Counted from the stretch's first letter, positions 10,571-22,993 are shown. The stretch: DNA of 64,000 nucleotides from Atherinomorus stipes (GCA_023101725.1 JALJCO010012637.1:992001-1056000); one strand, 5' to 3'. Notes: generated by a model not told the origin, from the sequence alone. A program made the numbers and translations.

Positions 10571-11298
10571 CAGTTTACGGTCGTCCTCAAAATTATCCCC
10601 CCCAATTAAAGAAGGAAAAAAAATCATCTGCCAGTGGAAAAGATTGAAATTGACAAAAGTAATAATAAATAAAAATTCTGTGAAAATTATGACATTGATT
10701 TTGAATTGTGGTTTGAAAGAAATGGGCTCTTGCAAGCTCCACTACTTCCTGAACTTAGGTGCTTCTTTGTTTCCTGCTTTCATTACTGGGCGAACTAATT
10801 AACCCAGGTGTGTCTGATCTCAGTAACTGGCCAGACACAGCTGGGTTAATCGCGTCCAGTAATGAGAGACAGGAAAGGGCTCCTTAAGTTCAGGAAGTAG
10901 TGAGTCGTGCATAGAGCCCATTCTAAAAACAAACACACCTAAAATAAATGAGCATAATGAGGCTTTGAAGCTAAAATTTTGTTGAGCAACACTTTGAGAC
11001 AATCACTGCAATCAGGTGTTTCCTGTCATGTTCAAAAAGACGTCTATACCTGTTGACAGTTGTTTTGGTCGAGTGTTCATGGGAAAGGTGCTCTAATGTG
11101 TCCAGGACAGTTTTATTTGGGTTTTTTAAAATTATTATTTTCAACAATTCAAAAGCGATAATTTAATTCAGTAAATTATAATTTTGTAAATTTGTATTTA
11201 TTAGTTTCTTTAGGTACTTGCTGTTTGGATTACTGTTGTGAATTTAGCCTTTTCTTTAATTGGAGGGTATGAATAATTTTGAGGACAACTATAGACTG
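10571..11298. mobile_element. Tc1-like MITE, copy 1, carrying a second palindromic MITE
   Basis: Imperfect terminal inverted repeats of about 45 bp: the left end contains GTCGTCCTCAAAATTAT and the right end ATAATTTTGAGGACAAC, both adjoining an (A)ATTAAAG block. Internal sequence is shared with copies at 40423-40942 (opposite orientation) and 53537-55961. A separate palindrome at about 10722-10926 interrupts it; the other copies lack that segment. There is no open reading frame. Placement in Tc1/mariner rests on the style of the ends. Confidence 0.75.
10722..10926. mobile_element. Palindromic MITE nested in the Tc1-like MITE
   Basis: The arms begin ATGGGCTCTTGCA and CACTACTTCCTGAACTTA and return as TAAGTTCAGGAAGTAGTG and then TGCATAGAGCCCAT. 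The perfect core inverted repeat of 18 bp is at 10740-10757 and 10889-10906. It lies exactly where copies 2 and 3 of the host element have no corresponding DNA, so it inserted after the host element. Confidence 0.7.
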
Positions 11299-13774
11299 TT
11301 TTGCTTTAACTAAATAGCTCTCTTCTGTAAAATGTATTGAAACTTCATAAACTGAGTACGATATTTCAAAATTTATGTAAAGCACACAGTAATTTTGTTA
11401 CCCAACAACATCCAAAACAGACTTATGAAAAGACAAAGTAATTACAACTTAAAAGGAAATTAGATTTTTTGATAAATTTAGATTCAGAACAGTGATGAAG
11501 GAAAGATGTTTGACAATAAAAGGTGACAATAAAAGGTATGGAAAAATCTTGATGGTGAGAGAATTCAATGTTTCTGAATTCTAAAAAAAAATGAAAGTGA
11601 TCATAATGAAGCGATTATGGTCCTGGATAAGCCGATATTTTGTTTAATATTTTTTGTCTGTTTATATTTTGTGTGGTTTTCTTCAGTGAATTTGAAGTTT
11701 GGCTGTAAAAGTCTTTGAAGCTGAATAGCTTACTTTTTTATGTGTGAATAAAGGGCGGGCATTATATATATATAAGCTTGTACTTCTTTCTGCTCTTTTT
11801 CATTCAAGATTTTTTAGTTGCAATATGAATTATTTATATTTATAATGAATGAAATAAGTAAAGAAATTGAAAGAAATGTAGAAATCATGGATGCTGGGTC
11901 CTCACTACAGTATGCATAACAAACTGGCCTTTTCCATTGTCTGGGAACTGATATTTTGATATACTATTTGATCTACTAAGTTTTCTTCTGTGCTGTCATC
12001 CATCCACAGTTTGAATATTTAATGGCTGGTGTGCAGACTGTGCTCTGATCTTTGACCACTAGATGGCAGTACGGTACAGAAGATGAGAGTCAGGGCTGTG
12101 AGTTGGCAGTGTCTCCCTGCTGCTCCAGCTTTTGCAGGAGGATTTGGACCGTACAAGCATCCTGATACATAATTCAGTGTTTCTCCTTCATTAGCATCTT
12201 TCTATCAGTTCTCAGTAAAACACTGAAAGGGTTGCACAGAAAGACTTTACATGAAAGCTTGTGTGTTTGTGCAGCTTTTCCCTTTTATGCAACATTAATT
12301 TCCCAACTCGTGTACACAGGTCAGGTCATCACATGTCAATATTTATCCTCACTGTTTTTCACCTGTTTTTTTTTTTTTTTAGCCGTTGACGCAGCCTGAG
12401 TGACAGTTTAACTGCAGAAGCTGCAACATCCCTGAATTCAAGAGAAACCGCTCCCATCTCTAAGAAAAATCAAAGGCTCACTGAGTCAAGTCTCCCCAGA
12501 GTGTTGGGAGCTGATTGCTTTTTAACCCAAAGCATATTGATTTATATCAAGCTGTAATTGCTTCAGTGTGTCTTGGATTAATCCACCACCACCATAATTG
12601 AGGCCTGGCACAGGTCTCTTTCCTAGACATAGCCTTCCTGGTGCCAGGTGGTGAGTAGAGAGGAGCACCGCACCCACTCTCCATCCAGCAGGAGAGAGCC
12701 AGGGGGCGCCGGCTCTTACCCTCCCAACCGCTGCTCTGCATGGGATAAGTAAACAGCACAGCCAGTACTCTTCCCTGTTGCCTTGAGGTATCTCTTGCAG
12801 ATCCTCACTCAGCTCTCCATGCAGCATGAGGCAGCACATTTCAAGCAAATCACTGCAGTATCACTACAACCTGAACCTATTTTGGAAATTTCGCTGTTGT
12901 CTGGGATTAGTCACTGAGACCACATTAAACTGTAATGACTGTATATGCTATTGTCCCGCTGTTATTTTAGTGGTTTTCTTCCAGACTCTGTGAAACTTTC
13001 CAGGATTTTGTAATAAGAGGGGAATGTTTGCACGCCACAACAGGTCCGTGACAAATATTGTCAACACTCTGCAAAGGAGGACCCAAGTGTGTGCCTTGTG
13101 TTGCACCTGCAGCTCTGAAGACTAATCTCTACTGATCCTGAGGTGTTACAGGAGTGTTATAGTTAAACTCTGTGATTTAACTGGACTGCTGTCCTTATCT
13201 TAGTGTGCCAACAGTTTATTGACCGGACTGTGCTCAAATCTGGTGTAACAGGGGGCTGATATTCCTCCCTTTTTGTTCCTATCAGATCTTGGGTCACAAA
13301 CTACAAAACAAAAACCCCCCAAAAGCAGCCAGAAGTATCTCGTGTTACTGTCTTCTTTTGTTACTTTTGGGTCAAGACCTGGGGCAGAGCTGTGGTGCAT
13401 GTGCAAGAGCCATGGCCAGTTTGAGTCCAACTGAACATGGAAACCATGGGGGTGTTGTCTACAGCTCACGTGCAACCAGAAAAAAGGAACAGAAGACAGA
13501 AATGGTGGAACTTGAAGACAATGAGCGAATGTTTATGGAACCACAAGCGTATCAGTGTTTCTTTGATTGTTAGCGATTGTCTGAAACTGACATTGAAACT
13601 TGGAACTATGAACTCCGCTCTGCCCTCTAGTGGAAGTATAGTTGAACAACCACGTCAATGTAAAACACGAGTGGGGAGATGAAGGGAGATGAAACAGAAG
13701 CACACACTAATAGCACATTTTTGTGTAAAAATAAAATTCTTAACCTGACATGCTAATATATAGTTTTGCTGCCT
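11299..13774. other. Intergenic DNA, no gene seen; possible CTCF site at 12056
   Basis: Mostly AT-rich, with more GC between 12000 and 13500. Open frames at 12522-12848 (-) and 13289-13682 (+) have no recognisable domains and no supporting splice or promoter context. No repeats with clear ends were identified. Confidence 0.35.
12056..12069 (+). promoter_or_regulatory. Possible CTCF-type motif CCACTAGATGGCAG
   Basis: This 14-mer fits the vertebrate CTCF core (CCASYAGRKGGCRS) at every position. The identical 14-mer recurs at 19780-19793 in the same orientation. A motif match alone is weak evidence for binding, and the word may also be part of a dispersed repeat. Confidence 0.3.
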
Positions 13775-14368
13775 ATTAAAGCTAGGGTTGGCAATGTTGG
13801 AAAAACGGTTCGAGCAAGTTACATTTTAAAAAACACACCACACCCGAAACCACGCCTTCAGAGCGCAGGGATGTGTGCGCTGATGTTTTACGAGCAGGTT
13901 TACGATAACAGTCGAGCTCGTGAGCTTGCTAGTAAACAGCTGACAAACCACGTTTCTAAAAGCCTTATCACTCCTTCTGCAGTGTAAAAAGTCCACACTG
14001 CAAACGTCAACGCCTCCAAGACTTAATCTTTATATGTTGTTTTGTTTAGTTTGGCGCACCAGCAGTTAGCAGTCCGTTAGCTATATTTGTTAACAGTAAG
14101 CGGTGCGCGTGGGGGATGGGGAAACAAGAGGGACAGAGACAAGACATAAAGGTATCGATTGTTTCTTCTATACTCTGCAAATGACTAATTCTTGCCTTTC
14201 TGCGTGAATGGCAGGGGTTGATCAGAGATTTTACAGACCTGCAGCTCTACAGAGGTCTGACTTTTTCCCTTTTTATGAATACATGATGTATTGACTACTT
14301 TCAGGATGAAAGGACCATTTCACCCAGTATAAACTGTTACTGAACAGGATTACCAACTCTGGCTTTAA
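13775..14368. mobile_element. MITE with TTAA-type ends, about 590 bp
   Basis: The left end reads TTAAAGCTAGGGTTGGCAA and the right end TTACCAACTCTGGCTTTAA, roughly inverse of one another. TTAA at both borders fits the piggyBac-like target preference. The interior has no coding sequence; the open frame at 13766-13987 starts across the border. Confidence 0.6.
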
Positions 14369-17300
14369 TGCTTCTATTACCTAAAAGGTGGCCGGAGTTG
14401 GTTGATCAGTAAGCACTTTAACAGCTTGTCTTATGTTGGTTGGGATTAAAATGAGCCCAAAAGTATTTTTATAGACTTGATGAGCATAAATCATACTCTA
14501 ATTACCCTATGAGCTTTGTGTTGGTCTCTACCAGCAGCAAATCATTTCCCATGGAATCACCACTCTGTTGAAACCTTATGAATGACTTGAAAGACAACAA
14601 AAAACCAAACTGGCTTGGCCTCCAATCTCCCCAAATTACTTTCTTATTGAGCATTGATTGTGACGCTTCTAACTTGTTGCAACCACTCACGACAATTTCA
14701 ACTGTGGCTCACGATCGTAGACCTTAAATACCAAGTCAGGAATCAGTCATTGGAAATGTCTGGAGGTTGTGAGTGTGTCTCATCTGCTCATCAACTGCAG
14801 CGTGTGTCTTCCCATCATTTATCTCTTTTCCCAAAACCAGCAGAAAATTTCACTGACTATATCCTTGAACAACACAAACTGTTCCTGAGCAACCGGAAGT
14901 CCCGCGATAAGAACTAAACACTGCTTTGTTTTGTCTTTGCATGTTCCCTGTGAGACAGACTGCCAGCCCCTTCTGCAGGTGTCGTTACTGCATCCTTATT
15001 GGTGGTGGGATGTGGGTTTTCAAGCATTTTCAGGTGCTGCTTTTTCTCAAAATCAGGAGACCCTGGGATCTGAAGTTGGCTTGGGAGCTTTTAAAGCACA
15101 CATATCATGCTGCAAGGAAATAATTTTGTTTTTCTCCTGCACATTGATAATGCAGCACTTAAATGTAGATAAATTAGTATTGGTCCATTGAAGTCAAGTC
15201 TAACTAAATAATATTTACTTGTCAAACTCTTCTTGTCCACCTTTTATGATTTATATTAAGCTACACAAAACAGGCCACAATCTCATTAGCTTTAATCCAC
15301 CCCGATTTTGTTTTCATCAGTAAATGGGGTGGTACAGCCCCAAAGTTCAACTTGTTGAAAATCCTGCCACAAACAGTTAAAACGTCACTGCGGGTTTTTT
15401 TTTTTTAAGTAGGTTTTGATCATCAACAGGCACCACAGAATTTCCTGGCGCTCCTTTGCCAAAATCCTGTGACCCCTGCATGTTACTACGGAAACATAGC
15501 GTATCAAAACAAGCTCCCCCAATTCTTGCATTCGCTCCATGACGCACCTTTTTATTTCTTCCATATGAACGGCCTATGGCACAGCGGAGGGTTTCGATAA
15601 CAATATCTGCTCTGAAGGCAGGACGGCGGTGCCACACACAAACTCAAACACCACACCCTGTTTAACCACTGAGCTTGGGAAAGTAATACACACATTAAAA
15701 AAAAAAAAACTAAAATTACCCCTTGCAATAGATACCTTACTTTTATTGTTTTTGCAGAGCTGTTTTGTTTTAGTCAATGGATAAAGGAGGAAACGTAACA
15801 CAGAGAAACCACTGAGCTGGAAAAACCCTCAGACTAATCAACAGAATAGAGGAGGATTGCTCTCCTAATCAAGTGTGTGTGTCCTTAAGTGAACCTGTTT
15901 GTGTGTGCCCAGACATATCCCCAACCTCCTACTTTCCCTCCCATCTTGGGTACCAGCCCTGTAACCCCCCTTCATTCCAACACAGCCCTCCAATCTGCCT
16001 CTCTGCTGTAGAGTTCACGCTGGTTTTGCAGAAACCAAAAGCTGAAATTCTTTGCTCATCCTCTCCACATTCATCCATCCATCCCACTGCATTCTGCTCT
16101 GTGTGGCTGTCTGTGTGAGCCACTGGGATGCTATTAATGCTGAAAAAAAAAAAAAAAAGTGTGTCAACACGGCTCCAAATGAGGAGAAAAAGAAGAATTT
16201 CTTTCTATAGAGGTTTAACTCTTTGAAGAATACAGTAGAGGACATCTGTTGTGTATAAATCCAAACATAGAAGACATGCATTGTAAATATTCTTTTCAGA
16301 TATACTGAAGAAAATCACTTGCATAGATGGCCACTTTTTGCAGCGAACAGTGTCTCCTTTCCACACCAGAAGGGAGTGAAAACAAGCCTTCCCCTGGTCA
16401 ATGAGTTCATTGAGGTGGACGTCTCCGTAGACAAGGCTGTGGGGGGGCTGGGAAGGAGGGGTGGCGGTGAGGGGGTTCAAAAGTCTTGCAATCAAAAGAG
16501 AAAAGAGAAGGAGCGGGTGAAAGGAGGGAGAGAAACTTGGCACTGAAGCAGTTCGGAGAACTGGGCATTATAGACGCAGAGCAAAGGAAGGTCAGACACC
16601 CCCCCCCTTTTCCTCTTCGCCTTCTTCCCACTCCTGCATCAGCAGATGTACTGCACAAGCCCATCACCAGTACTGCCAGACCACAGCGATAACAGGAAAA
16701 CCTGTGATGGAGCATTTACACGCTATATTATGTGGGAGTTTGGTTCTTCATGTCAAACAAAAGAGACAAAAATTTCACTTTTAAAATCAGTGACTGTCTG
16801 AGGGGCTTATGGGTATAAGTGAACAGCCATGTGCCTGATCTGATGCTAGCTAGCAAGGTCATCTGAAAGCAGCTTTGTCCTTCTGATGGGAGGAACATCA
16901 TTATCATATTCCATGTTGTATCAGCAACTCCTGACGGTGATGCAATCCACCAGGGAAGGGCAACCAGAGATGCTGCAGCCCTGAAGAGATAAATCTCTCA
17001 TGAAAATCTGCTGCTACGATTTGAGTTTCAAGTTTAAAGGAAGAAGCATAAATTTTGAATGCAGATGCACTAAAATCAGTCGTAGTCTTTGATGTTAAAT
17101 TAATTTCTTGTATAGTTCGGACTGGAAATAACCTCCAAATCATCAAAAAAAGGTTTTTACACAACATCATGAAAGCCTAAATCTGAGCATGTTAAGCTCC
17201 TGACTTTTAGCTGTTGCTCTCATCGTTCCTGCTTAGTTACATTTCAGGATGATGACAATGAGCTCTTTCACATTAATCCAGAACTTGATGACTTTCAAGG

Positions 17301-17474
17301 ACTTTGCTCACAAATATATGTGAATAGAACTTGCAACACCCCGTCCCTCTCTGCTGTGCTTCAGCTATGCCTGTAAGAAGCCCATCCCACCAGTGGGGTC
17401 TAGTACTTCCTGCCTCCAATCAGCTTCTTTAAATGCCTAAACTTAGCACCTACTGGTCAAGGGGCAAACTCCGC
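14369..17474. other. Intergenic DNA, no gene seen
   Basis: Contains short poly-A and poly-T runs (15398, 15697, 16143) and a C8-type run near 16599. Open frames at 14654-14917, 15377-15801 and 16205-16715 overlap on opposite strands and show only composition bias. No recognisable transposon ends or RNA gene were found. Confidence 0.35.
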
Positions 17475-19568
17475 TGGAAAAGTGTGAAGCCCGGAAGTTA
17501 AATTACATAATTGTAGTTCTTTCTTGATCCGCTAGGAGCTGGCTCCAAAACAAAGCAAATCCTCATAGACTCCCAGGTTAAAAAGACCAACTTCACAGCA
17601 GAAATAAACATGTTTACAGCCTGGTTCAAAAAATCATTTTAGGTTTGATAGGTCAAGCTTACCTTCATGTCAGCTGTGAGGGGGGCGAATTTTTTTTATA
17701 ACTGATCCATTGGGATGTTATTCAACCTTGAAATTACACATAATTAGGGGCATATCGTTTTTATTGACGTGCAGCAGACCGGATGCCGGCCGTTGGCAAC
17801 CAGTTTGCTCTTGGTAAAGTCTCAGTCGGCAGCAGAGTAGCAAAATGGTTGTTTTTAGCAGCTAACAGCAAGTCCAAAAATGCCTTACCCAGATAGCAAA
17901 TGGACGGCGCTGCGGATCCCGGCGGCTGCGTTGTTACATTTGTCCCGGATCCGCCTTGCGGAGTCATATGAGTCCACTTGCACAGCGGGACAGATCCACC
18001 GCTGATCTGCGTTCTGATGGGGAATTCTGATGTTAGGTGGAGCACAGGCGAACCTCAAACTGTAGCTGCACCTCTGCCCCGGATCCACGGCGGATCCGTT
18101 CATGATCCTGTGGTTCAGCCGCGGGTCCAGTACTGACCCGTTATATGGCTGTACTCAACCCCTGCTCTTCAGGCAGCCATATTATGCTAAAGAAGCTACA
18201 TTAAATGAGACTGTGGAACAATGTATAGTTTTAAAACTTTATATTTATAAAGAGTTTAACAGTATAACAGTGAACATGAACAGTTACAGAGCTCCTTGGG
18301 CGGACAAAGAACCAGCGGATGGCGTTGCGCATCATTTCCTTTTCTGCATCTTTACATTTGTGGTTCTTCCAGACAGCCTCTAAAACCACGCAAACACACA
18401 GCCCCGCTTCCTTCCCTCTGTGCCAACAATACAATAATGAACGTTTTTTCTGGTAATGACGAAGAAGCTTATTGCTCATGTGGACATGCCCCGTACGTCT
18501 TTGTCTCCCAGAAAATGAGTTAAATCCCCAAGTCTCGCAACTCAACCACAGCTGATGTAGCATTGAAAGTATTTGAAAAATAATGCCTTTATCCCAATAG
18601 AAAAGTACTTTACTCATTTAATATGCGATCCGACAGCAAAGCAAAACATTGAAGTCCATTTTTAAAATGACATGATCTTGCTAGCAACAGCTAAAATGTA
18701 TAGAGATCAGGTTCTGAAAAGGTTTCATCAGAAATATTTATGTAATTAGCCTTTTAGTTTGAAAAGTAACCTTTCTCCATTATCTATGGTAATTATCATT
18801 CAAAGGCTGTATAAATAACCAAAAACTAGCCTACAACGTTACATTCACATCACTTCACGTCAACTTTGTATTCCTCATTCATGTCATCCAAACAAAATTA
18901 CATATGAGTTGTCCAGAGATTATTCATGAAAGCCTTTTTATAATGTAATTCATCCTAAAATAAAAACTAAATCCATATTTATAATACATTTGTCCACAGA
19001 CGACCAAGATCCATAGACAAGCTGGGACTGTAGTCCTCTTTTTCTTTTGGTGATGTCTTTTTCACTTTTTTAAACCTACTCCCGCCTCATTAAATGTGAT
19101 CCGCAGAGGATCCGCAGCAGGTCCGTACAGGTGACAGTGAGACCCCACATGGTGGTGCTGGGAAAAAAATCCACACCCCTTGTTTATCAGACTTGATCCA
19201 CATCTGCCGCAGGTCCGTGGTTTGACAGTCTGCCTTACCCACGCTCAGCTGAGTGTTGGACGGAGGTCAATTAGCGCTCTGATTGTCAGGCGGATCTGTG
19301 GACCTGAAGGCAGAGCTTCCGCGGAGTCCACTGCTATCTGAGTACCGTTAGCCCGCCGCTTAGGGGGCAAATCTTTGTTAGCACTTGTTAGTTTGGATTT
19401 AATTCAGTTAGCATTTAGCCCTGAGTACGTTTGCTGTCAAACATTTGCACCGAGGCAGTGACAACACCCTACACGGCAAGATGGCGACGGTGGGACACAC
19501 CCAACTGGCTTCACTTTCCCCTATTCAGACGTGACCAGACTCTACGTCCATATTTTTTACAGTCTTTG
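17475..19568 (-). mobile_element. Dispersed fish repeat, copy A (minus orientation), split by a 1.45-kb insertion
   Basis: Read on the minus strand it starts AGACTGTAAAAAATATGGAC, contains CACCGTCGCCATCTTG and ends with the block TTTTTAACCTGGGAGTCTAT plus AGCCAGCTCCTAGCGGATCA. The same blocks in the same order occur on the plus strand at 43738-44380 in igf1 intron 4. The segment 17889-19341 has no counterpart there and is a later insertion. This is a non-coding family; the superfamily is not determined. Confidence 0.7.
17889..19341. mobile_element. 1.45-kb element with CAGATAGCA ends, nested in copy A
   Basis: It begins CCAGATAGCAAATGGACGG and ends GGAGTCCACTGCTATCTG. The arms are GC-rich with repeated GGATCC/CGGATC and CCGCGG words, a composition unlike the AT-rich surroundings. 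It interrupts the sequence that is continuous in copy B. The middle (18180-19090) is AT-rich and non-coding. The target duplication was not resolved. Confidence 0.6.
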
Positions 19569-19779
19569 ATACTGATGCAGGGCCAGTAGCCAGGGATATG
19601 CAATTTTAATCACCTTAACCAAATACTTTTATTGGTTAACGTTGTAGTTGTAGAATGAAAGATATCACATCTTGTGCTGAATATCTGCTAAAACTAACCA
19701 AATACGAACCATGTAAATGGGTACGTCTGTGCCAAATGTTGTCACATGTGACTGTCTGCATGGCTGTTAAGCAATGCAG

Positions 19780-19793
19780 CCACTAGATGGCAG
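19780..19793 (+). promoter_or_regulatory. Possible CTCF-type motif, second identical copy
   Basis: CCACTAGATGGCAG, identical in sequence and orientation to 12056-12069. Both lie upstream of igf1. Evidence is the motif only. Confidence 0.3.
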
Positions 19794-19934
19794 TGCAGAG
19801 TTCACCTGAGTTCTGACCATAGACCGTTAATATGGGGTTCTGACGTCAAACATGGTGATGATGGTGGACATCCTAATGTTCGTTCTTAGAATGAGACAGT
19901 AAAAAGAGGCAGCGCAGATGATGGTGTTGGTCTG

Positions 19935-20700
19935 TAGGGATGTACAGTATCGTCATTGATACAGATGCCAATATCGACTCTCCTCATTAATACGACATTT
20001 ATATTTATTGATGCTCTTATTGAAACTACAGCGTAATTTAGAGGAAGCAATAAAGACATGACAAGATTTTAAAATTTGTTTATTTTCCCACGATCAGAAC
20101 AGAACTAACACTTCTCAGAACAATAGATCAAGAAAACAGATTAAAAAAAATTTAAAAAAAATTGTTTTTGCAGAGTATTGATGAAATTAAGGAAGTTTGC
20201 TGCAGATAATGCTTTATAGAGAGACCCATGCATTCTGCCCCCTTCACTGCCATTATATGGATATCAGCAGATCTATGACTCCTCTAAATAGCGTCCAAAG
20301 GAGTCAGAGTGATGCAGAAATGTTACTGGTGAGTAAATGCACGTATAAATTCCAGAAATAAGGCTGAGGTTGAAAGAAAGAGAAGTTATCCTTTAATAAC
20401 CCTTGGCCACCCTGTGGCCACCCCTAAAAAAAAATCTCTGCGGGCGCCTCTGGTCCATAGCAGCAGCAGCTGCACCGTAGTCACATGACTCTGAAAGGAA
20501 TGCTGGGATATGAAGTTCTTCCACAATAACAGGGACTTTTTTTTACATGCTCTGGCGATACTGATGGAATGAAATCTCGTGAGATTTTGCTAGTAGAAAT
20601 ATTGGTTCGGAAAAAATTATACTGATATTTTCCGATATCACATTTTAATGCCAAGATCGGCCGATAATATTGGTAGGCTGACAATACCGGATCTCCCTAC
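19935..20700. mobile_element. hAT-like element with TAGGGATG / CTCCCTA ends, containing another repeat
   Basis: The left end TAGGGATGTACAGTATCG and right end ACAATACCGGATCTCCCTA are degenerate inverse sequences of the kind seen at 33218-33877. Inside, around 20195-20395, is a piece of the AGGATAACTT foldback family also found at 53.5-55.5 kb and 63.75-64.0 kb (GCTGCAGATAATGCTTTATA ... AGAAGTTATCCTTTAATAA). A clean target duplication was not found. Confidence 0.5.
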
Positions 20701-21197
20701 CAACAACATAACTTTTCAACCTAAAAATTATGCCTTTGACTCATTTTGATGGCACAGCAACATTCATTAGTCACATTTTTTGAGCCATCCCTGCCCAGCA
20801 GCGTCCCGAGGCTGAGAAAATATAATTTTAGGGGGGATGAAGAGGGAATTTTTTTTTAATACTAAAAAAAATTTAACAAGAAAAAAAAAAGAGAGGAAAA
20901 AATAGGGGGGGCCAGTTACAGAGACCCCAAGCTGCTTCCAAACCACTTTTCCTTCTTATTTTAGACACTAGCTATCCCCATACAGTTGGAATTTTTAAGA
21001 TCGGACATGGAGAAGTTGAAAATCCCAGTTTTAAGCTTTTGTTGCTGAGATATTGCGATTAGGGAAAGAAAGCTTCCGCTTCAGAGGGGACACCCAAAAC
21101 TGCTTCCACCTTCCCTTCTTATTTTAGACGAGCTTTACCATACAGTTGGAATTTTTGATTTGGTATCATTAAGTATGTATGTGTGTTATCAGTATCA

Positions 21198-21198
<1 letters not shown>

Positions 21199-21236
<38 letters not shown>

Positions 21237-21263
21237 GTGTGTGTGTATATATATGTGTGTATA

Positions 21264-21302
<39 letters not shown>
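21199..21302. repeat. (TA)n / (TG)n microsatellite
   Basis: About 100 bases of alternating TA with TGTG interruptions. Likely length-polymorphic. Confidence 0.95.
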
Positions 21303-21305
<3 letters not shown>

Positions 21306-21682
21306 CACATAAACATGCGCTCTGAGGTTATGGCCACCCCAATGTGAGTAATGGTCTCTCTCTGGCCACCCCAGTGAAAAATTTCTGGGTCCGCCACTGT
21401 AAATGAGCTGTTCCCTGAGCAAATTTCCAAAGTTATGTACGCCATTTGAAGATTTCTTTTGATGAGGTGGGTCATCACCTCTATCTCCAGTTAAACGCTG
21501 TGACAGGAATATTGAAATTTAGCGATTTCCCTAATTTTTTAAAAGGTTTTATGAATCTAAACCTATCCAGAGTTCACATCAACCAATCAGTGAATATCAT
21601 ATCATATGAACCCCTCTGATGTCTGGGGTCATATTCAGGGCTGCTTGTCATTTTAAGAACATTTGATCATGTCTTTGTTTTG

Positions 21683-21710
21683 CCCCCCCCCCCCCCCCCC
21701 CCCCCCCCCC
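21683..21710. repeat. Homopolymer C tract, 28 bases
   Basis: An uninterrupted run of 28 C. Runs like this are rare in vertebrate DNA and prone to length error; the true length is uncertain. Confidence 0.9.
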
Positions 21711-22789
21711 AAACCCTAAAATGTAGCATGTCTTTAGCCTCAGCCTCCTTTTGGATCCTACCACGCTTGTGATGCACTCACACATGCTGACCGTGCCTGC
21801 TGGGACGCGAGCTGGTGTCCTGTTTTATGATTGGGTCACAGCACTGATCTGGTGTTTAGTGATTGGATCAGTGGTGATTTCCCATCCCTGGTGAGAACAG
21901 CTCCCTTTAAGCCCTCCTCTTGGGTGAAGCTTCACTGTGTCCCTGTTTTTTTTTTTTTTTTTTTCCTTTTCTATGACACAGAGGGACCCCTAACTAAAGG
22001 TGGCAGCAGGTGGCCCTTTGCAAGGTGTTATCATTTGTTCAACAAAGTAGAAAGTTGCCACAAGCAGATGGCTCAAATTAGAATAACAAAAATCAATTTT
22101 ATGTTCAAACTGCATCTTGTTTTTGAATCAGTTCTTAAAAGCATCAGATGTTTGTAGACCACTTGACTGAAAATTGGAAAGAATCGTGATTTCTACAGTA
22201 ATTTTCATCAACAGTATGCAGAAAAGCAACAAACCCCTGCACAGTGGCACAAAGTTTAGAAGCACCAGGGTTTCACTTGTGCACTTTGCTCTTTGTTGCA
22301 ATAAAAACGTCTCATTTTTCCATTATTTCTCCATCTCACATGTATTAAGCTCTTCCCATTTTGCTTTTTATTGGGTACTCAAGTTAGAGGCACTGTGGTG
22401 ACTAAGTGGAAAACTGTTTTTAATGATTTATTTAAACGTTAATTAGATCAGACTTTGGATATTCTCGCTGTTGAACCACGCGGCGCCAAATTACGCAAAC
22501 TCAAGAGTCATATTTTAACCTCCAGCTTTAACTTCTCACTCACGAGCTTTCAGGGAATAAAACTGTGTTGTGTGAGCTTCTGCTGGTGGGGCAGCGCTTT
22601 TTCTATCTTGATGTGAACTACTAACCAAGTCTGAGAGAGATCAAAATTCAATCCCGTTCAGAGAGAGAGAGAGAAAAAAAAAGAAGAAATGACGTTATTT
22701 GAATATGTGCCCAAAATCCTTAATGAATAACTTAGGACGAGTAGGAGGCAAATGCTGCCCCAGCTGTTTCCTGTTGAAAATGTCTGTGT

Positions 22790-22993
22790 AATGTAGATAA
22801 ATGTGAGGGATTTTCTCTCTAAATCCGTCTCCTGTTCGCTAAATCTCACTTCTCCAAAACGAGCCTGCGCAATGGAACAAAGTCGGAATATTGAGATGTG
22901 ACATTGCCCGCATCTCATCCTCTTTCTCCCCGTTTTTAATGACTTCAAACAAGTTCATTTTCGCCGGGCTTTGTGTTGTGGAGACCCGTGGGG
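22790..22993 (+). promoter_or_regulatory. igf1: igf1 exon 1 5' UTR, conserved, with C/EBP-type element
   Basis: From about 22793 the sequence (GATAAATGTGAGGGATTTTC, CTAAATCTCACT, GAGCCTGCGCAATGGAA, GATGTGACATTG) closely follows what I recall of mammalian IGF1 exon 1 transcribed from promoter 1, so most of it is probably 5' UTR. The CCTGCGCAAT block at 22864-22873 corresponds to the HS3D region of rat exon 1, a described C/EBP-binding element. No TATA box is apparent, as in mammalian promoter 1. The transcription start was not located; the C/EBP role is inferred from similarity. Confidence 0.65.

Larger units (their letters stand above)
20701..22789. other. Intergenic DNA upstream of igf1: microsatellite, poly-C tract, no gene seen
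   Basis: Holds the (TA)n/(TG)n array at 21199-21302 and the C28 run at 21683-21710. The sequence from about 22440 on is non-repetitive and probably part of the igf1 upstream region. The open frame at 21831-22157 has a poly-F segment that comes from a T-run and is not a gene. Confidence 0.4.

Noticed and set aside
12522..12848. 108-codon minus-strand frame
   Set aside because: No domain, no splice support and a low-complexity Gly run; no neighbouring exon to join.
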